Shown: positions 1 through 9,273 of the stretch, piece by piece | Position numbering within the stretch: the first letter of the stretch is position 1 | How the letters are laid out: the number at the start of each line of letters is the position of its first letter | Notes under the pieces: model-generated | What the model was told of the DNA's origin: nothing | What the model saw: only the letters and a program-made list of their open reading frames with translations | Database searches by the model: none | Source of the DNA: Sulfidibacter corallicola | Lineage (GTDB): Bacteria; Acidobacteriota; Holophagae; Acanthopleuribacterales; Acanthopleuribacteraceae | Assembly: GCF_017498545.1 (NCBI RefSeq) | Contig: NZ_CP071793.1 | Location: 372,001 to 436,000, forward strand | DNA length: 64,000 nucleotides | Reading direction: 5' to 3' | Program-made: the position numbers and the translations under genes

Positions 1-1124
1 ACGATGGTGTTGCGCGCCGGTCGCATTCGGTCGCCGCCGGAGACGTCGTATTTATTGAAGGACATGAGGGTTTCTTCGCGATTGGGGGCCACCAACCGCA
101 GGCCGTCGTAGCGCTGAATCCCGGTTTGGAGCAGGCGGAAGGCATTGCCGCTTCCGTCGATCGTGCCGATGTGAATTCCGCGGGAGCCGGTAGCGGTGAG
201 ATCCACCGGGTGATCTCCGAACTGGCCGCGCTGGTAGAAGGCGGCGGTGTAATCGCGTCCGAAGGAAAGCTTCAAATCGCTTTCTTGGCGTTCGGTGTCT
301 CCATCTTGGAGGCGTCCTCGGTAGGCCTCGACCGCCGCGTGTACGTAGGCCGGCCCCTTGCGGCGGCCTTCGATCTTCAGGCTGTCGACACCGGTTTCGA
401 GGAGCTGCGGCAAGATCTCCAGGGTGTTCATGTCCTTCATGCTGAACAGGTAATTGCGGAAGCTCCCTTTCTCCGCGGCCATGGGAAAGGTGGTGTCGTT
501 GTGGATCTTGTAGCCCTTCCGGCAGGTGTAGGCGCACTCGCCGCGGTTGCCCGATCGGCCGCCCACGGATCCACTGAAAAAGCACATGCCGCTGTAGGTG
601 TAGCACATGGCGCCGTGGCAAAAGACCTCGAGCTCGATCACGTCCGGGGGATAGGCGGCGCGGATCTCTTCGATTTCGGCGAACGTCAGTTCGCGCGCCA
701 GGACCACGCGTTGAAAGCCTTCCGCGACGCAGAACGCGACGCCTTCGAGATTGTGGACCGCTAGCTGGGTGGATGCGTGGCGGCGCAGATGGGGAAAATG
801 ACGGGCGATGGTGCGCCCGAGGCCGATATCCTGGAGAATGACCCCGTCGATGCCGCAATCGCTCGCGCCGGCGAGTGCGCGCAGAAGCGGTGCTCGCTCC
901 TCCATTTTGACCAGGGTGTTGAGGGTCAGGTAGACCTTGGTTCCCTTCTCATGGGCCAACGGTACGTAATAGGCCAACTCGTCGAGGGAAAAGTTGATGG
1001 CATTGCCGCGCGCGTTGAATTCTTTCAGGCCCAGGTAGACCGCGTTTGCACCGCTTTCCAATGCGGCCACCAGCGATTCCGGTGAGCCGGCCGGCGCCAG
1101 CAGTTCCACCGGCGGTGGGTTCAC
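1..1124 (-). CDS. U32-family peptidase-like protein (RlhA/TrhP type), 3' end outside window
   Basis: The minus-strand frame reads from a GTG at 1124 to the window edge, so 374 N-terminal residues are present and the C-terminus is missing. It begins VELLAPAGSPESLVAALESG, the typical U32 opening, and carries ASTQLAVHN, VLARELTFAEI, the EVFCHGAMCYTYSGMC cluster and GECAYTCRKGY, then SLKIEGRRKGPAYV. The four cysteines match the iron-sulfur cysteines of E. coli RlhA and TrhP, which act in rRNA or tRNA hydroxylation; most bacterial U32 proteins are annotated as peptidases or collagenases. The GTG start is chosen because AGGAG lies 7 bases upstream. Family assignment is firm; RNA hydroxylation rather than proteolysis is inference. 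Confidence 0.85.
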   Translation of the reverse strand, partial: MNPPPVELLAPAGSPESLVAALESGANAVYLGLKEFNARGNAINFSLDELAYYVPLAHEKGTKVYLTLNTLVKMEERAPLLRALAGASDCGIDGVILQDIGLGRTIARHFPHLRRHASTQLAVHNLEGVAFCVAEGFQRVVLARELTFAEIEEIRAAYPPDVIELEVFCHGAMCYTYSGMCFFSGSVGGRSGNRGECAYTCRKGYKIHNDTTFPMAAEKGSFRNYLFSMKDMNTLEILPQLLETGVDSLKIEGRRKGPAYVHAAVEAYRGRLQDGDTERQESDLKLSFGRDYTAAFYQRGQFGDHPVDLTATGSRGIHIGTIDGSGNAFRLLQTGIQRYDGLRLVAPNREETLMSFNKYDVSGGDRMRPARNTI

Positions 1125-1508
1125 GTACTTCTCCTCTTGCCGTCGATCTCGGACCGACGCGCGCTCCCGCTTCTGCACCTGTGCTCTCCCTTACCCCAAT
1201 GAAACCTGGAATCCCGTCGAAAATCGCGCCGCCCTTCGAGTGTTTCGGCTGCGCGTGCCTCCCCATCATAAGCCGTTTATGCGACCCGTGGAAGCGTGCA
1301 ACGCGCGCCGTTGGTAGCGGCATCTCATCCAAAACTAGCAAGTTCAAAGGGCAGAATGACTTGCCGGTTGTTGCCCGAAGTGGCGATACGCTATAGTTAT
1401 AGGCTGTATTTTTCATCAAAAACTCAAATTCGTTTCCCGAACTCGTGCTCTACTCCGGGAAATCTCGTTTTTACTTTTACGGTTCGGTGTAACTTTGTGG
1501 AGGCATTT
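1125..1508. other. Divergent intergenic region
   Basis: This separates the minus-strand U32 gene from the plus-strand lipase-like gene. A TATAGT hexamer at 1392-1397 follows a TTGCCC at 1371-1376 with only 15 bases between them, so it is a weak promoter candidate for the lipase-like gene. A reading frame on the plus strand is open from 1296, but residues before 1509 lack a plausible signal sequence or ribosome site. Nothing else is recognised. Confidence 0.5.
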
Positions 1509-3566
1509 ATGTTCTTTCGTTCCGCCCGATTTCCATCGGCGGCAATCCTGATTTTGGTGGCCATCACGATGTGGACCTGCTCCGATGACGATGAGGGGCC
1601 CAGCGATCCGCTTCCTTCCTTTACCTTTGTCAAGTTCGATGTCACGACCGGGAATCCGGCCGATATTGCGCTTCCCAACGATATTTTGCGCGATCCCGCA
1701 ACCGGGTTGGTCAACCTGCCGCTGGAGGGGGAGCCCTTCGAATCGGCCAACACGCTGCAGGGTTTTTCGACGCTTGCGAACATCATCTTGCCTTTCGAAG
1801 GGGCGGTGGATCCCAGTACGGTATCCGCCGAAACGCTGCCCATCTTCAATACGGCCGCCTTTCCCCCCACACCGGCCAACGTGGCCTATCAAACCGTGAC
1901 CGATCCCGCGACGGGCGCGAGCACCGTCGTCGCGGTGCCGTTGACGCCGTTGGCGCCCGGAACGACCTATATCGGCGTGGTGACCCGCGGGGTTCTCGAC
2001 CCAACCGGGCAACCGGTCGAGTCGCAGTTGAACACGATGGTCATCAAGGGTTCCGATCCCATCGATCCCAATGCCTCCACCGCACCGTTGGAGTCGCTGC
2101 GGCAGCTCTACCAGCCTATCTGGGAGTTTGCGGAAGGGGTGATGGGTACGAACCGCGTGAACATCCCCTTCGCCTGGGCCTTCACGACCCAGCCCTTGTT
2201 CGATACGCAGCGCGTATTGCGCCGCCGGGCCGCGAACGCCGCGCCCACGCCCACGGTGGACGTGCCGCTCCCCAGCGGCGAGGCCGTCGATCAGTTTTTC
2301 CAAAGCATGGGATTGGGCGCGGTACCGCACGAGGCCATCGGCTCCATGTACAAGGGGACCTTCAGTTCCACCAACTACATCGCCCATCCGCTGGCCGGTC
2401 CCTTCGTGGCGGCTTCGGCGGAACAGGCCGCTCAGTTGCCTGACGTGAACGAAGGCGAGCCACTGCCCATCAGCGCCAATGCGGTTTCGTTCTGGGCCGC
2501 CTTGCCCGCCGGGGCCCAGGGTCCCGTGCCCACGGTGATCTTCCAGCACGGCCTCGGCCGCTCGAAGGAAGACATGTTCGCCATCGCCAACAGTCTCTGC
2601 GGCTCCGGGTTTGGAGTGATCGGGATCGACATGGTGCTCCACGGCGAGCGGACTATGGATTTTCTCGACAACGAAACCGGTGCCATCCTCCCCGAGGGTG
2701 ACGGCATTCCCGACCCCTCCGGCAGCAACTTCATCAACCTGGGCAATCCCCGCATGACCCGCGACAACGCCAAGCAGGGGTTGTCGGACCAATTGAACCT
2801 CGCCCAGATGGTCAAGACCGGCCAAACGGATTTCAACGGCGACGGCACGGCGGACCTGTCCACCTCCTTCGTGTATCTCGGTCAATCGCTCGGTGCACTG
2901 TTCGGTTCGGTGTTCAGCACGCTGGAAGAGGATCTGAGCGTGGCGGTGCTCAACGTGCCAGGTGCGCGTTTGGGCTCGCTGTTGCCCAATTCGCCAATTC
3001 TCAGCCCGAGCATCAATGCCGGTCTGGCCGCCAACGGCATCCAAACGGGCTCGGCCGAGTACAACCTGTTCTGGCTGATCTTCCAAACGGTCCTGGACGA
3101 TGCCGATCCCATGAACTACGCGCCCCATTTGTTGAACGGAGGCCTGAAGGAATCCGGCACGGCGACGCAGGTTCTGCTACAAGAAGCCTTCGAGGACCAG
3201 GTCATTCCGAATTCCGCAACCCAGGATCTGACCCGGGCGATGGGCATCCCCCAGGTCAACGCGTCATGGGTCTATCCGGGTCATCCGCAAGTCGAGGCGC
3301 CTCGGGTGGGATCCGGCCACTTCCAGTTCCAGGATGCGGAGCACGGCTTCCTGCTGTCGCCGACCGATCCCTCCGTCGTGCCTGGCCAGCTTCAGGCGAT
3401 CACCTACTTGGCCACGGCGCTTCAGGGCCAACCGACCATCATCGATCCGTTCCAGGCCGGCAAGCGCCTGCTCGATCGAGCCGTACCCTTCGAGCGAACG
3501 CCGACCGACCTGCGTTTCGTCGTGGTGTATCACGAACAGGGGGCATTGGACGCGTTGATACGCTAA
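1509..3566 (+). CDS. Lipase-like lipoprotein, alpha/beta-hydrolase (VolA / bacterial lipase N-terminal type)
   Basis: This 685-residue protein is a predicted secreted lipoprotein. The start is the ATG at 1509 with GTGGAGG just upstream, giving a basic N-terminus, a hydrophobic stretch and a cysteine near residue 22 (ITMWTC). The next region (ALPNDILRD, then LPFEGAVDPSTV) resembles the N-terminal domain of bacterial virulence-factor lipases such as Vibrio VolA. The hydrolase part has VIFQHGLGRSKEDM (oxyanion region), the nucleophile elbow GQSLG with Ser460, an EDQVIPN segment that may supply the acid, and AEHGF with His612. The family is known for lysophospholipase or lipase activity at the cell surface; the substrate here cannot be told. 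It is a single gene closed by a strong terminator. Confidence 0.8.
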   Translation: MFFRSARFPSAAILILVAITMWTCSDDDEGPSDPLPSFTFVKFDVTTGNPADIALPNDILRDPATGLVNLPLEGEPFESANTLQGFSTLANIILPFEGAVDPSTVSAETLPIFNTAAFPPTPANVAYQTVTDPATGASTVVAVPLTPLAPGTTYIGVVTRGVLDPTGQPVESQLNTMVIKGSDPIDPNASTAPLESLRQLYQPIWEFAEGVMGTNRVNIPFAWAFTTQPLFDTQRVLRRRAANAAPTPTVDVPLPSGEAVDQFFQSMGLGAVPHEAIGSMYKGTFSSTNYIAHPLAGPFVAASAEQAAQLPDVNEGEPLPISANAVSFWAALPAGAQGPVPTVIFQHGLGRSKEDMFAIANSLCGSGFGVIGIDMVLHGERTMDFLDNETGAILPEGDGIPDPSGSNFINLGNPRMTRDNAKQGLSDQLNLAQMVKTGQTDFNGDGTADLSTSFVYLGQSLGALFGSVFSTLEEDLSVAVLNVPGARLGSLLPNSPILSPSINAGLAANGIQTGSAEYNLFWLIFQTVLDDADPMNYAPHLLNGGLKESGTATQVLLQEAFEDQVIPNSATQDLTRAMGIPQVNASWVYPGHPQVEAPRVGSGHFQFQDAEHGFLLSPTDPSVVPGQLQAITYLATALQGQPTIIDPFQAGKRLLDRAVPFERTPTDLRFVVVYHEQGALDALIR

Positions 3567-3601
3567 AACCCCACTATCAAACCCACTTAAATGTATCTAT
3601 G

Positions 3602-3631
3602 AAAAGCCAGGGTCCTCATCCTGGCTTTTTT
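3602..3631 (+). terminator. Rho-independent terminator after the lipase-like gene
   Basis: A 9-bp stem AAAGCCAGG / CCTGGCTTT with an 8-base loop is followed by a run of T, starting 36 bases after the stop codon at 3566. Confidence 0.85.
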
Positions 3632-4063
3632 GTTTTCTGGATTCTCCTGGCGTTGAAAGCCGATGATCGCGATATTGATCGTAGGAGTCTCGTGCGGCAC
3701 ATTTTCGAGCACCTGGCCCGGCATCTCCAAGAGATGAGCGACGATGCGGTTCACCTGGCCCATCACTTCATTTACCGATACGGCAAATTGACGGAAGCGG
3801 AAATCAAGGCGGTGCAGGAGGAGGTCCCCATGAACAAAAACTACGACACGGTCATGGACTACTACCGCGACCTCTATGTAGAGGAAGGTATGGAGAAAGG
3901 CCTGGAGGGAGGCTGGTTGGAGGCGGTGGAAGCTCTTCGGAAAATGTGTGACGGTATGGCTTCGGAAGGGATATCCCTCCCGGAGGATTTGGCCGAAAAG
4001 CTCCTGGCTCAAAAGCCGGACCATCGAGATCAAGCCTCCTCCCGACCTCGCTGGAAGGAATGA
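3632..4063 (+). pseudogene. Rpn/YhgA-like nuclease remnant (C-terminal fragment)
   Basis: An open stretch encodes LLALKADDRD, then RHIFEHLARHLQ, and ends with DYYRDLYVEEGMEKGLEGG, AVEALRKMCDGMASEG and LPEDLAEKLL. This pattern, a helical middle followed by an (E)EG-E-KG-rich tail, is typical of the C-terminal half of Rpn-family (PD-(D/E)XK) putative transposases/nucleases. The N-terminal nuclease half is absent: the same frame upstream runs into the terminator and then into the lipase gene in a shadow frame. No start codon with a ribosome site is seen. It is best read as a decayed insertion, though an expressed short protein from the ATG at 3599 cannot be excluded. Confidence 0.5.
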
Positions 4064-4330
4064 TCTTGTCCACCCGTGATTCGTGGGACAAGCCCCGAAC
4101 CAACCAAATGATGAACCTCCCATGAAAAAGTGATCTCCCCCGCTTCGCCATCACCGGTGTCGCGACGCGACCGAGCTTCCGCTCTCCGAATTGCCTTTTG
4201 AAAAGATTCGTGGTTTCATATGGGGCGCTTTTGGAACGTCTCCCTTTCGTCCCCGCGACCTCCACGACACCCCTCCGGCCCAACGGTCCCGGCCAAAACT
4301 CGCATCCCTCGAGCCCTACAAGGATTGCAC

Positions 4331-6106
4331 TTGCAGACTTTTTGGCGTTTCTCACGAAGATACGTGGTTCCTTATCTTTGGTGGTACTTGGCCGGGTTCG
4401 CGTTCATCGTCTTTACCCAATTGCTGGCGGTCGGCATCATCAACGAAACCAAGAACGCCATCGATGCCGCCGGCGCTGCCGATGCCACCGCGCGAACCGT
4501 GGTGCCCTACGTCGTGCGCATCGCCTTGTTCGCCGTCTGTTTGATCCTCGTCCGGACGGGCTCGCGCCTGTTGATTTTCACGCCCGGCCGGTTGATTGAA
4601 TACCGAGTACGCAACGACTTTTATTCCAACCTCTTACTGCTACAACGGGACTTTTACGAAAAGCACGAATCCGGTGACCTGGTGAGCCGCTGCTCCAATG
4701 ACATCGGTTTCGTGCGGGCTGCCTACGGTTTCGGGTTCCTCCAGATCGCCAACGTCTCCGTCACCCTTTCGCTCGGCTTGACCGCGATGCTGATGATGGA
4801 TCTCCAGACCACGATCTTCGTGGCGATTCCGATGATCCTCTCGTTCGCGTTCATTCAGATCAGCATCCGCTACGTGTTCACCTACTGGCGGCGCGCCAAC
4901 GAGCAGTTGGGCTCGCTTTCCTCTCTCTGTCTGGCTTCCTACAAGGGGATTTCCGCGATTCAGAATTACCACGCGGAGCCGGCGGTGACCGAGCGCTTCA
5001 GCGAAAGCAACGAGAACTATCTCGAGACCATGTCGATCGTGACCAAGGTACGCTCGTTCATGATGCCGATGGTTCAGGCCGTGGGCAACCTGAGCATCTT
5101 TCTGGTGTTGTGGTTCGTGGGCCCCAAAATCGTGCAGGGCGACCTGACCATGGGCCAGATCACCGCGTTTCTCGGTTACATCGGCCTGGTCATGCCGCCG
5201 CTGCTGTCGCTCGGGTGGATGTTGAACGTATTCAATCGAGCCATTCCGGCGATGGAACGACTCCAGGAGATCATTACCGCCAAGCCCACGCTTTTGCCGG
5301 CCGAATCCCGGTATGAAAAGGACCCGTCAGGCGCCGGTCCCACCATGGTGCTCGAGAACCTGCACTTTACCTTCACCAGCGACGAAAAGAATCCCAATCC
5401 CTTCGGTTTGAAAGATGTCGACCTCACCGTACCGCCAGGAAAGGTGATCGGCATCGCGGGACCACTGGGGTCCGGCAAGTCGGTATTGTTGGAGACGATC
5501 CTGCGCCTCAACGATTTACCGGCGGATTGCCTCTACCTCAACGGCGCCGACTGCGCCCGTATGGACCTGGTCGAGTTCCGCGACCATTTCAGTTTCGCGC
5601 CGCAAAAGGCATGGCTGTTCTCGACGACCCTTCGCCGTAACCTGTTGATGGCCCTGGACTACCGCGAATGGGAGCGGCCCGGGACCGAAGCCAGATTGTT
5701 GGCCGCCATCGAGGCCGCCAGCTTCGACCTGGATCCCAAAGTGTTCCCCCTGGGATTGGAAACCGAGGTCGGCACCAAAGGGGTCATGCTTTCCGGCGGC
5801 CAGCGCCAACGCATCGCCCTCGCGCGCGCCCTTCTGAAACCCGCCGATGTCTATATCCTGGACGACGTGCTCTCGGCGGTCGATCACGAGACCGAAAAAA
5901 GAATCATTCGCAACCTCAAGACATTCGCCGCCGGCAAATCCTTCCTGATCGCGTCGCACCGCATTTCTGCGATTCAATGGGCCGATGAAATCCTGGTTCT
6001 GGGCCAGGGTGGCGTGGCTCAGCGAGGGACGCACGAGACCTTGATCCAAGAGCCCGGGTTCTATCGGGATATCTACCAGTACCAAGCGGAGCATCCCGAC
6101 GAATGA
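4331..6106 (+). CDS. ABC exporter half-transporter A (MdlA-like), degenerate catalytic site
   Basis: This is a type IV-fold ABC exporter subunit: an N-terminal membrane domain of six helices followed by a nucleotide-binding domain from about residue 345. Walker A is GPLGSGKS near residue 377, the Q-loop lies in FAPQKAWLF, the signature is LSGGQRQRIALARAL near 487, and the H-loop is ASHRIS. The residue after Walker B is Asp (YILDDVLSAVD) instead of the catalytic Glu, as in MdlA and TM287-type subunits. The TTG at 4331 is preferred because AAGGA lies 6 bases upstream and MQTFWRFSRRYV is a normal exporter N-terminus; an in-frame ATG at 4220 would add 37 unconserved residues. It overlaps the next gene by ATGA, so the pair is translated together. 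The substrate is unknown. Confidence 0.85.
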   Translation: MQTFWRFSRRYVVPYLWWYLAGFAFIVFTQLLAVGIINETKNAIDAAGAADATARTVVPYVVRIALFAVCLILVRTGSRLLIFTPGRLIEYRVRNDFYSNLLLLQRDFYEKHESGDLVSRCSNDIGFVRAAYGFGFLQIANVSVTLSLGLTAMLMMDLQTTIFVAIPMILSFAFIQISIRYVFTYWRRANEQLGSLSSLCLASYKGISAIQNYHAEPAVTERFSESNENYLETMSIVTKVRSFMMPMVQAVGNLSIFLVLWFVGPKIVQGDLTMGQITAFLGYIGLVMPPLLSLGWMLNVFNRAIPAMERLQEIITAKPTLLPAESRYEKDPSGAGPTMVLENLHFTFTSDEKNPNPFGLKDVDLTVPPGKVIGIAGPLGSGKSVLLETILRLNDLPADCLYLNGADCARMDLVEFRDHFSFAPQKAWLFSTTLRRNLLMALDYREWERPGTEARLLAAIEAASFDLDPKVFPLGLETEVGTKGVMLSGGQRQRIALARALLKPADVYILDDVLSAVDHETEKRIIRNLKTFAAGKSFLIASHRISAIQWADEILVLGQGGVAQRGTHETLIQEPGFYRDIYQYQAEHPDE

Positions 6107-7866
6107 GCGCAACCCAGCTTTCCAACCGAGAGATCGTGACCCGCTTTTGGGAATTGGCGCGCCCCGAGCGCAAGGGCTACTACTATTCGTTCGTGCTCAT
6201 GTTCTTCACCTTGGGCGCGGAATTGGCGCGTCCCTTCGTGTTGAAGTGGGGGTTGGACTTCATCGCCGCGGGCGACACGCCGGGCCTCAAGATGGCGGCC
6301 CTCGTGTTTCTGGGAATCCTGGTCGGAGAGTACCTGTCCCGAAGCGGTTTCAGTTACCTCATCGCGATTTCCTTCCTGTCCACCGTCAACCGCCTGCGCC
6401 TGATCGTCTTTCGCCACGTGCTCCACATGAAAATGGCCTTCTTCGACAAAAAGCCGGTGGGCACCTTGATGACCCGCACCATCAACGATTGCGAATCTCT
6501 GGTGGAAACCCTGCGGGCCGGTGTCGGCACGATCCTGGTGGATATGTTCTCCATCGTGATCATCTTTTTTGTCATGCTGAGCCTGGACTGGGGTTTGAGC
6601 CTGACCGTGCTGCTGGCCGCACCGCTGGTGCTCTGGGTGGTTCGCTGGTGCGGCGCCATGCTGCGGGAAAAGTACCTGGAGGTACGCAAGGCCTTGGCCG
6701 AGGCCAACGGTTTCATGGCTGAGGGCATCAACGGCGTGGAGATCGTCCAGTTGTTCCAGCAGGAGCACGACTCCGCCGACGAATTTGGGCGCATCAACAA
6801 GAAGTACCGCAACGCGACCGTGCAGAGCAATGTCTACGACGCCTTGCTGTATTCCTTCATCGATGGCATCGCCGCGTTGGTCACCGCCGCGGTACTCATG
6901 GTCGGCTTCAACCTGCGTTTCGGCTTGCTGGAAATCAGCACCCTGATCGTGTTCGTGGACCTGGTGAACAAAATCTTCACGCCCATTCGGGAACTCAGCA
7001 ACAAATACGCGACGGTGCAACAGGCGCTGGCCGCGTTGCAACGCATTTTCGAACTGGTGCAAACCACCGAACAAATCGAACAGGGCGACCAGGACAATCG
7101 TGCGGAAACGCTCGCGATCTCCTTCAAGGACGTGTCCTTCCGATATCTCGAGAATACACCCAACGTCTTGGAAGAAATCAACTTTTCTCTTGAGCCTGGC
7201 CAAGTGGTGGCGCTCGTGGGCCAAACCGGTAGCGGCAAGTCCACCATCGGGAAACTGCTCACCCGTGCCTACGACGGTTACGAGGGAGAGATCTGCGTGG
7301 GTGGGATCGAGCTGAAGAAATGGAACTACCACGCCTTGCGGGCCAACGTGGGCGTGGTGCACCAGGATGTCGAGTTGTTTCCGGCCACCCTGCGCGAGAA
7401 CATCAGCATGTTCGATTCGACCATCGACGAAGAGAAAATCCGTTGGGCGATCCACTTGGTCAAGGCCGACCACATGATCGCCGATCTGCCGGGCGGTTTG
7501 GATTACGTGGTGCGCGAGGACGGAGACAATCTCTCCGCGGGTCAAATGCAGTTGATCGTCTTCGCGCGCGCTTTGGCGCACGATGCGCCGATCGTCCTGA
7601 TGGATGAGGCGACCTCCAGTGTGGATTCGGTCACGGAGGCCTGGATTCAAGAGGCGATCGGTCAGATCTTGAAACACAAGACCGTGCTGATCGTGGCCCA
7701 CCGGCTCTCGACCATCGCGGCTGCCGACCAGATCCTCGTTTTGAAGAGTGGTCGCATTATCGAGCAGGGCAATCATCACGAGTTGCTGGCCATGGAAGAC
7801 GGTTATTACGCCGGGTTGGTCAATGCGTCCAAACTCCAGGCAGGCGATGAGCCCGTATTGGTGTAA
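6103..7866 (+). CDS. ABC exporter half-transporter B (MdlB-like)
   Basis: This 587-residue half transporter is the partner of the preceding subunit. It has an N-terminal six-helix membrane domain, Walker A GQTGSGKST near residue 372, Walker B VLMDEATSSVD with the catalytic Glu, and H-loop AHRLST. Its signature motif is LSAGQ rather than LSGGQ. Since each ATP site uses Walker motifs of one subunit and the signature of the other, the site built from A's Walker motifs and B's signature is degenerate on both sides, while the opposite site is canonical. That is the arrangement known for heterodimeric exporters such as TM287/288 and MdlAB. Such pairs export lipids, drugs or peptides; the cargo here is not indicated by neighbours. 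Confidence 0.88.
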   Translation: MSATQLSNREIVTRFWELARPERKGYYYSFVLMFFTLGAELARPFVLKWGLDFIAAGDTPGLKMAALVFLGILVGEYLSRSGFSYLIAISFLSTVNRLRLIVFRHVLHMKMAFFDKKPVGTLMTRTINDCESLVETLRAGVGTILVDMFSIVIIFFVMLSLDWGLSLTVLLAAPLVLWVVRWCGAMLREKYLEVRKALAEANGFMAEGINGVEIVQLFQQEHDSADEFGRINKKYRNATVQSNVYDALLYSFIDGIAALVTAAVLMVGFNLRFGLLEISTLIVFVDLVNKIFTPIRELSNKYATVQQALAALQRIFELVQTTEQIEQGDQDNRAETLAISFKDVSFRYLENTPNVLEEINFSLEPGQVVALVGQTGSGKSTIGKLLTRAYDGYEGEICVGGIELKKWNYHALRANVGVVHQDVELFPATLRENISMFDSTIDEEKIRWAIHLVKADHMIADLPGGLDYVVREDGDNLSAGQMQLIVFARALAHDAPIVLMDEATSSVDSVTEAWIQEAIGQILKHKTVLIVAHRLSTIAAADQILVLKSGRIIEQGNHHELLAMEDGYYAGLVNASKLQAGDEPVLV

Positions 7867-7926
7867 AACGCCGCTCTCGCGGAACGCGCAGCACCGTTCG
7901 GCTGCGTGGGGAAAAAGGAGATATCG

Positions 7927-9243
7927 ATGACAGCGAGCCACCGTGGTTCGGACGTTGGGTCCGACCAAGAACGCCTTATGGATCAGCCCTGGTTTCGCCT
8001 GCCGGAAGCACCGCCGAGCGATCGGCGGGAAGCGGTCGTGGTGGGGGCCGGGATGGCCGGTGCGGCGGTCGCCTATTCGCTCAGCAAACGCGGATTTCAG
8101 GTGAGGCTCCTGGAGCGATCCGACCGGCCGGCCGGCGAAACCTCCAACCACCCTTCGGCGGTGGTGCTGCCCATCATCGCCTTGGAGGCGGCGCCCGTTA
8201 GCCAGTATCACGTGGCGGCCTACCGTATGGCTCTGGCGCGCATCGAAACGCTCAACCGATCGGGGGACCTGCCCAGTTGGCGGCCGCGCGGAGTGGTTCA
8301 CCTTCTGCGGCGGGAGCGATTGGCCAAAATATACGAACAGATCGAGCGCACCCGGCTGCCCGAAGACGTGTTGTCCCGGCTGACCGCGGACGAAGCCGAT
8401 CGGGTAACCGGCCTGGACCTTCACAAACCGGCTTTGTTCTATCCTTTGGGTGGCGACCTGAATCCTCCGGAAATGGTTCGTGCCCAAATCGATCGCCCCG
8501 GCATCGATTTCCAGCCGGAAGCGGGAGTCGCCCGCATTCACCGCGAAGGCGATCAATGGCATCTATGGGACTCCGACGATCGCCTTTTGGCCAAGACCTC
8601 GTTGCTCGTGCTCGCCAGTGCCTACGACGTGACCCGCCTTCCCCAGACCGATTGGTTTCCCCTGATCCGGATCCGAGGCCAATTGGCCTACCTGCCCGTC
8701 TCCGCCTTTCGGGAACGACCCAAGGTGGTGATCTGCCACGACGGATACATGATTCCCGACGTGGCGGGCCGGCACATCGTCGGCGCCACCTTCGATTACA
8801 ACGACGACAACGCCGACCTGTCCGAGGTGAGTCACCGCGCCCTGTTGGCCAAATTGGACGACCTGCTCACGCCCGTCGAACCCTTGGACACCTTGCCGAT
8901 GCAGGGTCGGGTCGCCTTCCGTGCCAAGTGCCGCGACCACCTGCCGATGTTGGGTCCCGTTCCCGATTACGACGCCTACATGCGCGATTACCACGACATC
9001 ACCAAAGGTCGGCAATACAAGCAGTATCCGCCGGCCCGCTACCTGCCCGGGCTCTACGTCTCGGTCGGTCACGGATCGCGCGGCACCATTTCGAGTATCC
9101 TGGCGGGCGAATGGTTGGCCGCCCATCTCTGTGGCGAGTCACTGCCCCTGACGCCCGAAGTGAATCAGGCCGTGCATCCCGCGAGATTCATCGTGCGCCG
9201 CCTTCTGCGCCGGAAACCACCGTTGCGTCCCGTGCGCGATTGA
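7927..9243 (+). CDS. mnmC: Stand-alone MnmC-type FAD-dependent oxidoreductase
   Basis: This 438-residue DAO-family flavoprotein opens with a dinucleotide-binding motif (VVVGAGMAGAAVAYSL, from about residue 35) and later shows FYPLGGDLNPP, GRVAFRAKCRDHLPMLGPVP and the C-terminal LYVSVGHGSRGTISS. These are hallmarks of the C-terminal oxidase domain of MnmC, which removes the carboxymethyl group of cmnm5(s2)U34 in tRNA to give nm5(s2)U. The N-terminal methyltransferase domain of the classical bifunctional enzyme is absent: the protein starts near the linker equivalent (QPWF). The ATG at 7927 follows AAAGGAG; an upstream in-frame start at 7906 lacks one. A related D-amino-acid oxidase role is the main alternative. 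Confidence 0.72.
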   Translation: MTASHRGSDVGSDQERLMDQPWFRLPEAPPSDRREAVVVGAGMAGAAVAYSLSKRGFQVRLLERSDRPAGETSNHPSAVVLPIIALEAAPVSQYHVAAYRMALARIETLNRSGDLPSWRPRGVVHLLRRERLAKIYEQIERTRLPEDVLSRLTADEADRVTGLDLHKPALFYPLGGDLNPPEMVRAQIDRPGIDFQPEAGVARIHREGDQWHLWDSDDRLLAKTSLLVLASAYDVTRLPQTDWFPLIRIRGQLAYLPVSAFRERPKVVICHDGYMIPDVAGRHIVGATFDYNDDNADLSEVSHRALLAKLDDLLTPVEPLDTLPMQGRVAFRAKCRDHLPMLGPVPDYDAYMRDYHDITKGRQYKQYPPARYLPGLYVSVGHGSRGTISSILAGEWLAAHLCGESLPLTPEVNQAVHPARFIVRRLLRRKPPLRPVRD

Positions 9244-9273
9244 GTGTTCGCGAGCCAGGTGCGGGTGGGTGGT

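Noticed and set aside
6073..8562. Long open frame antisense to the ABC and FAD genes
   Set aside because: The plus-strand genes have full motif sets; the antisense product has none.
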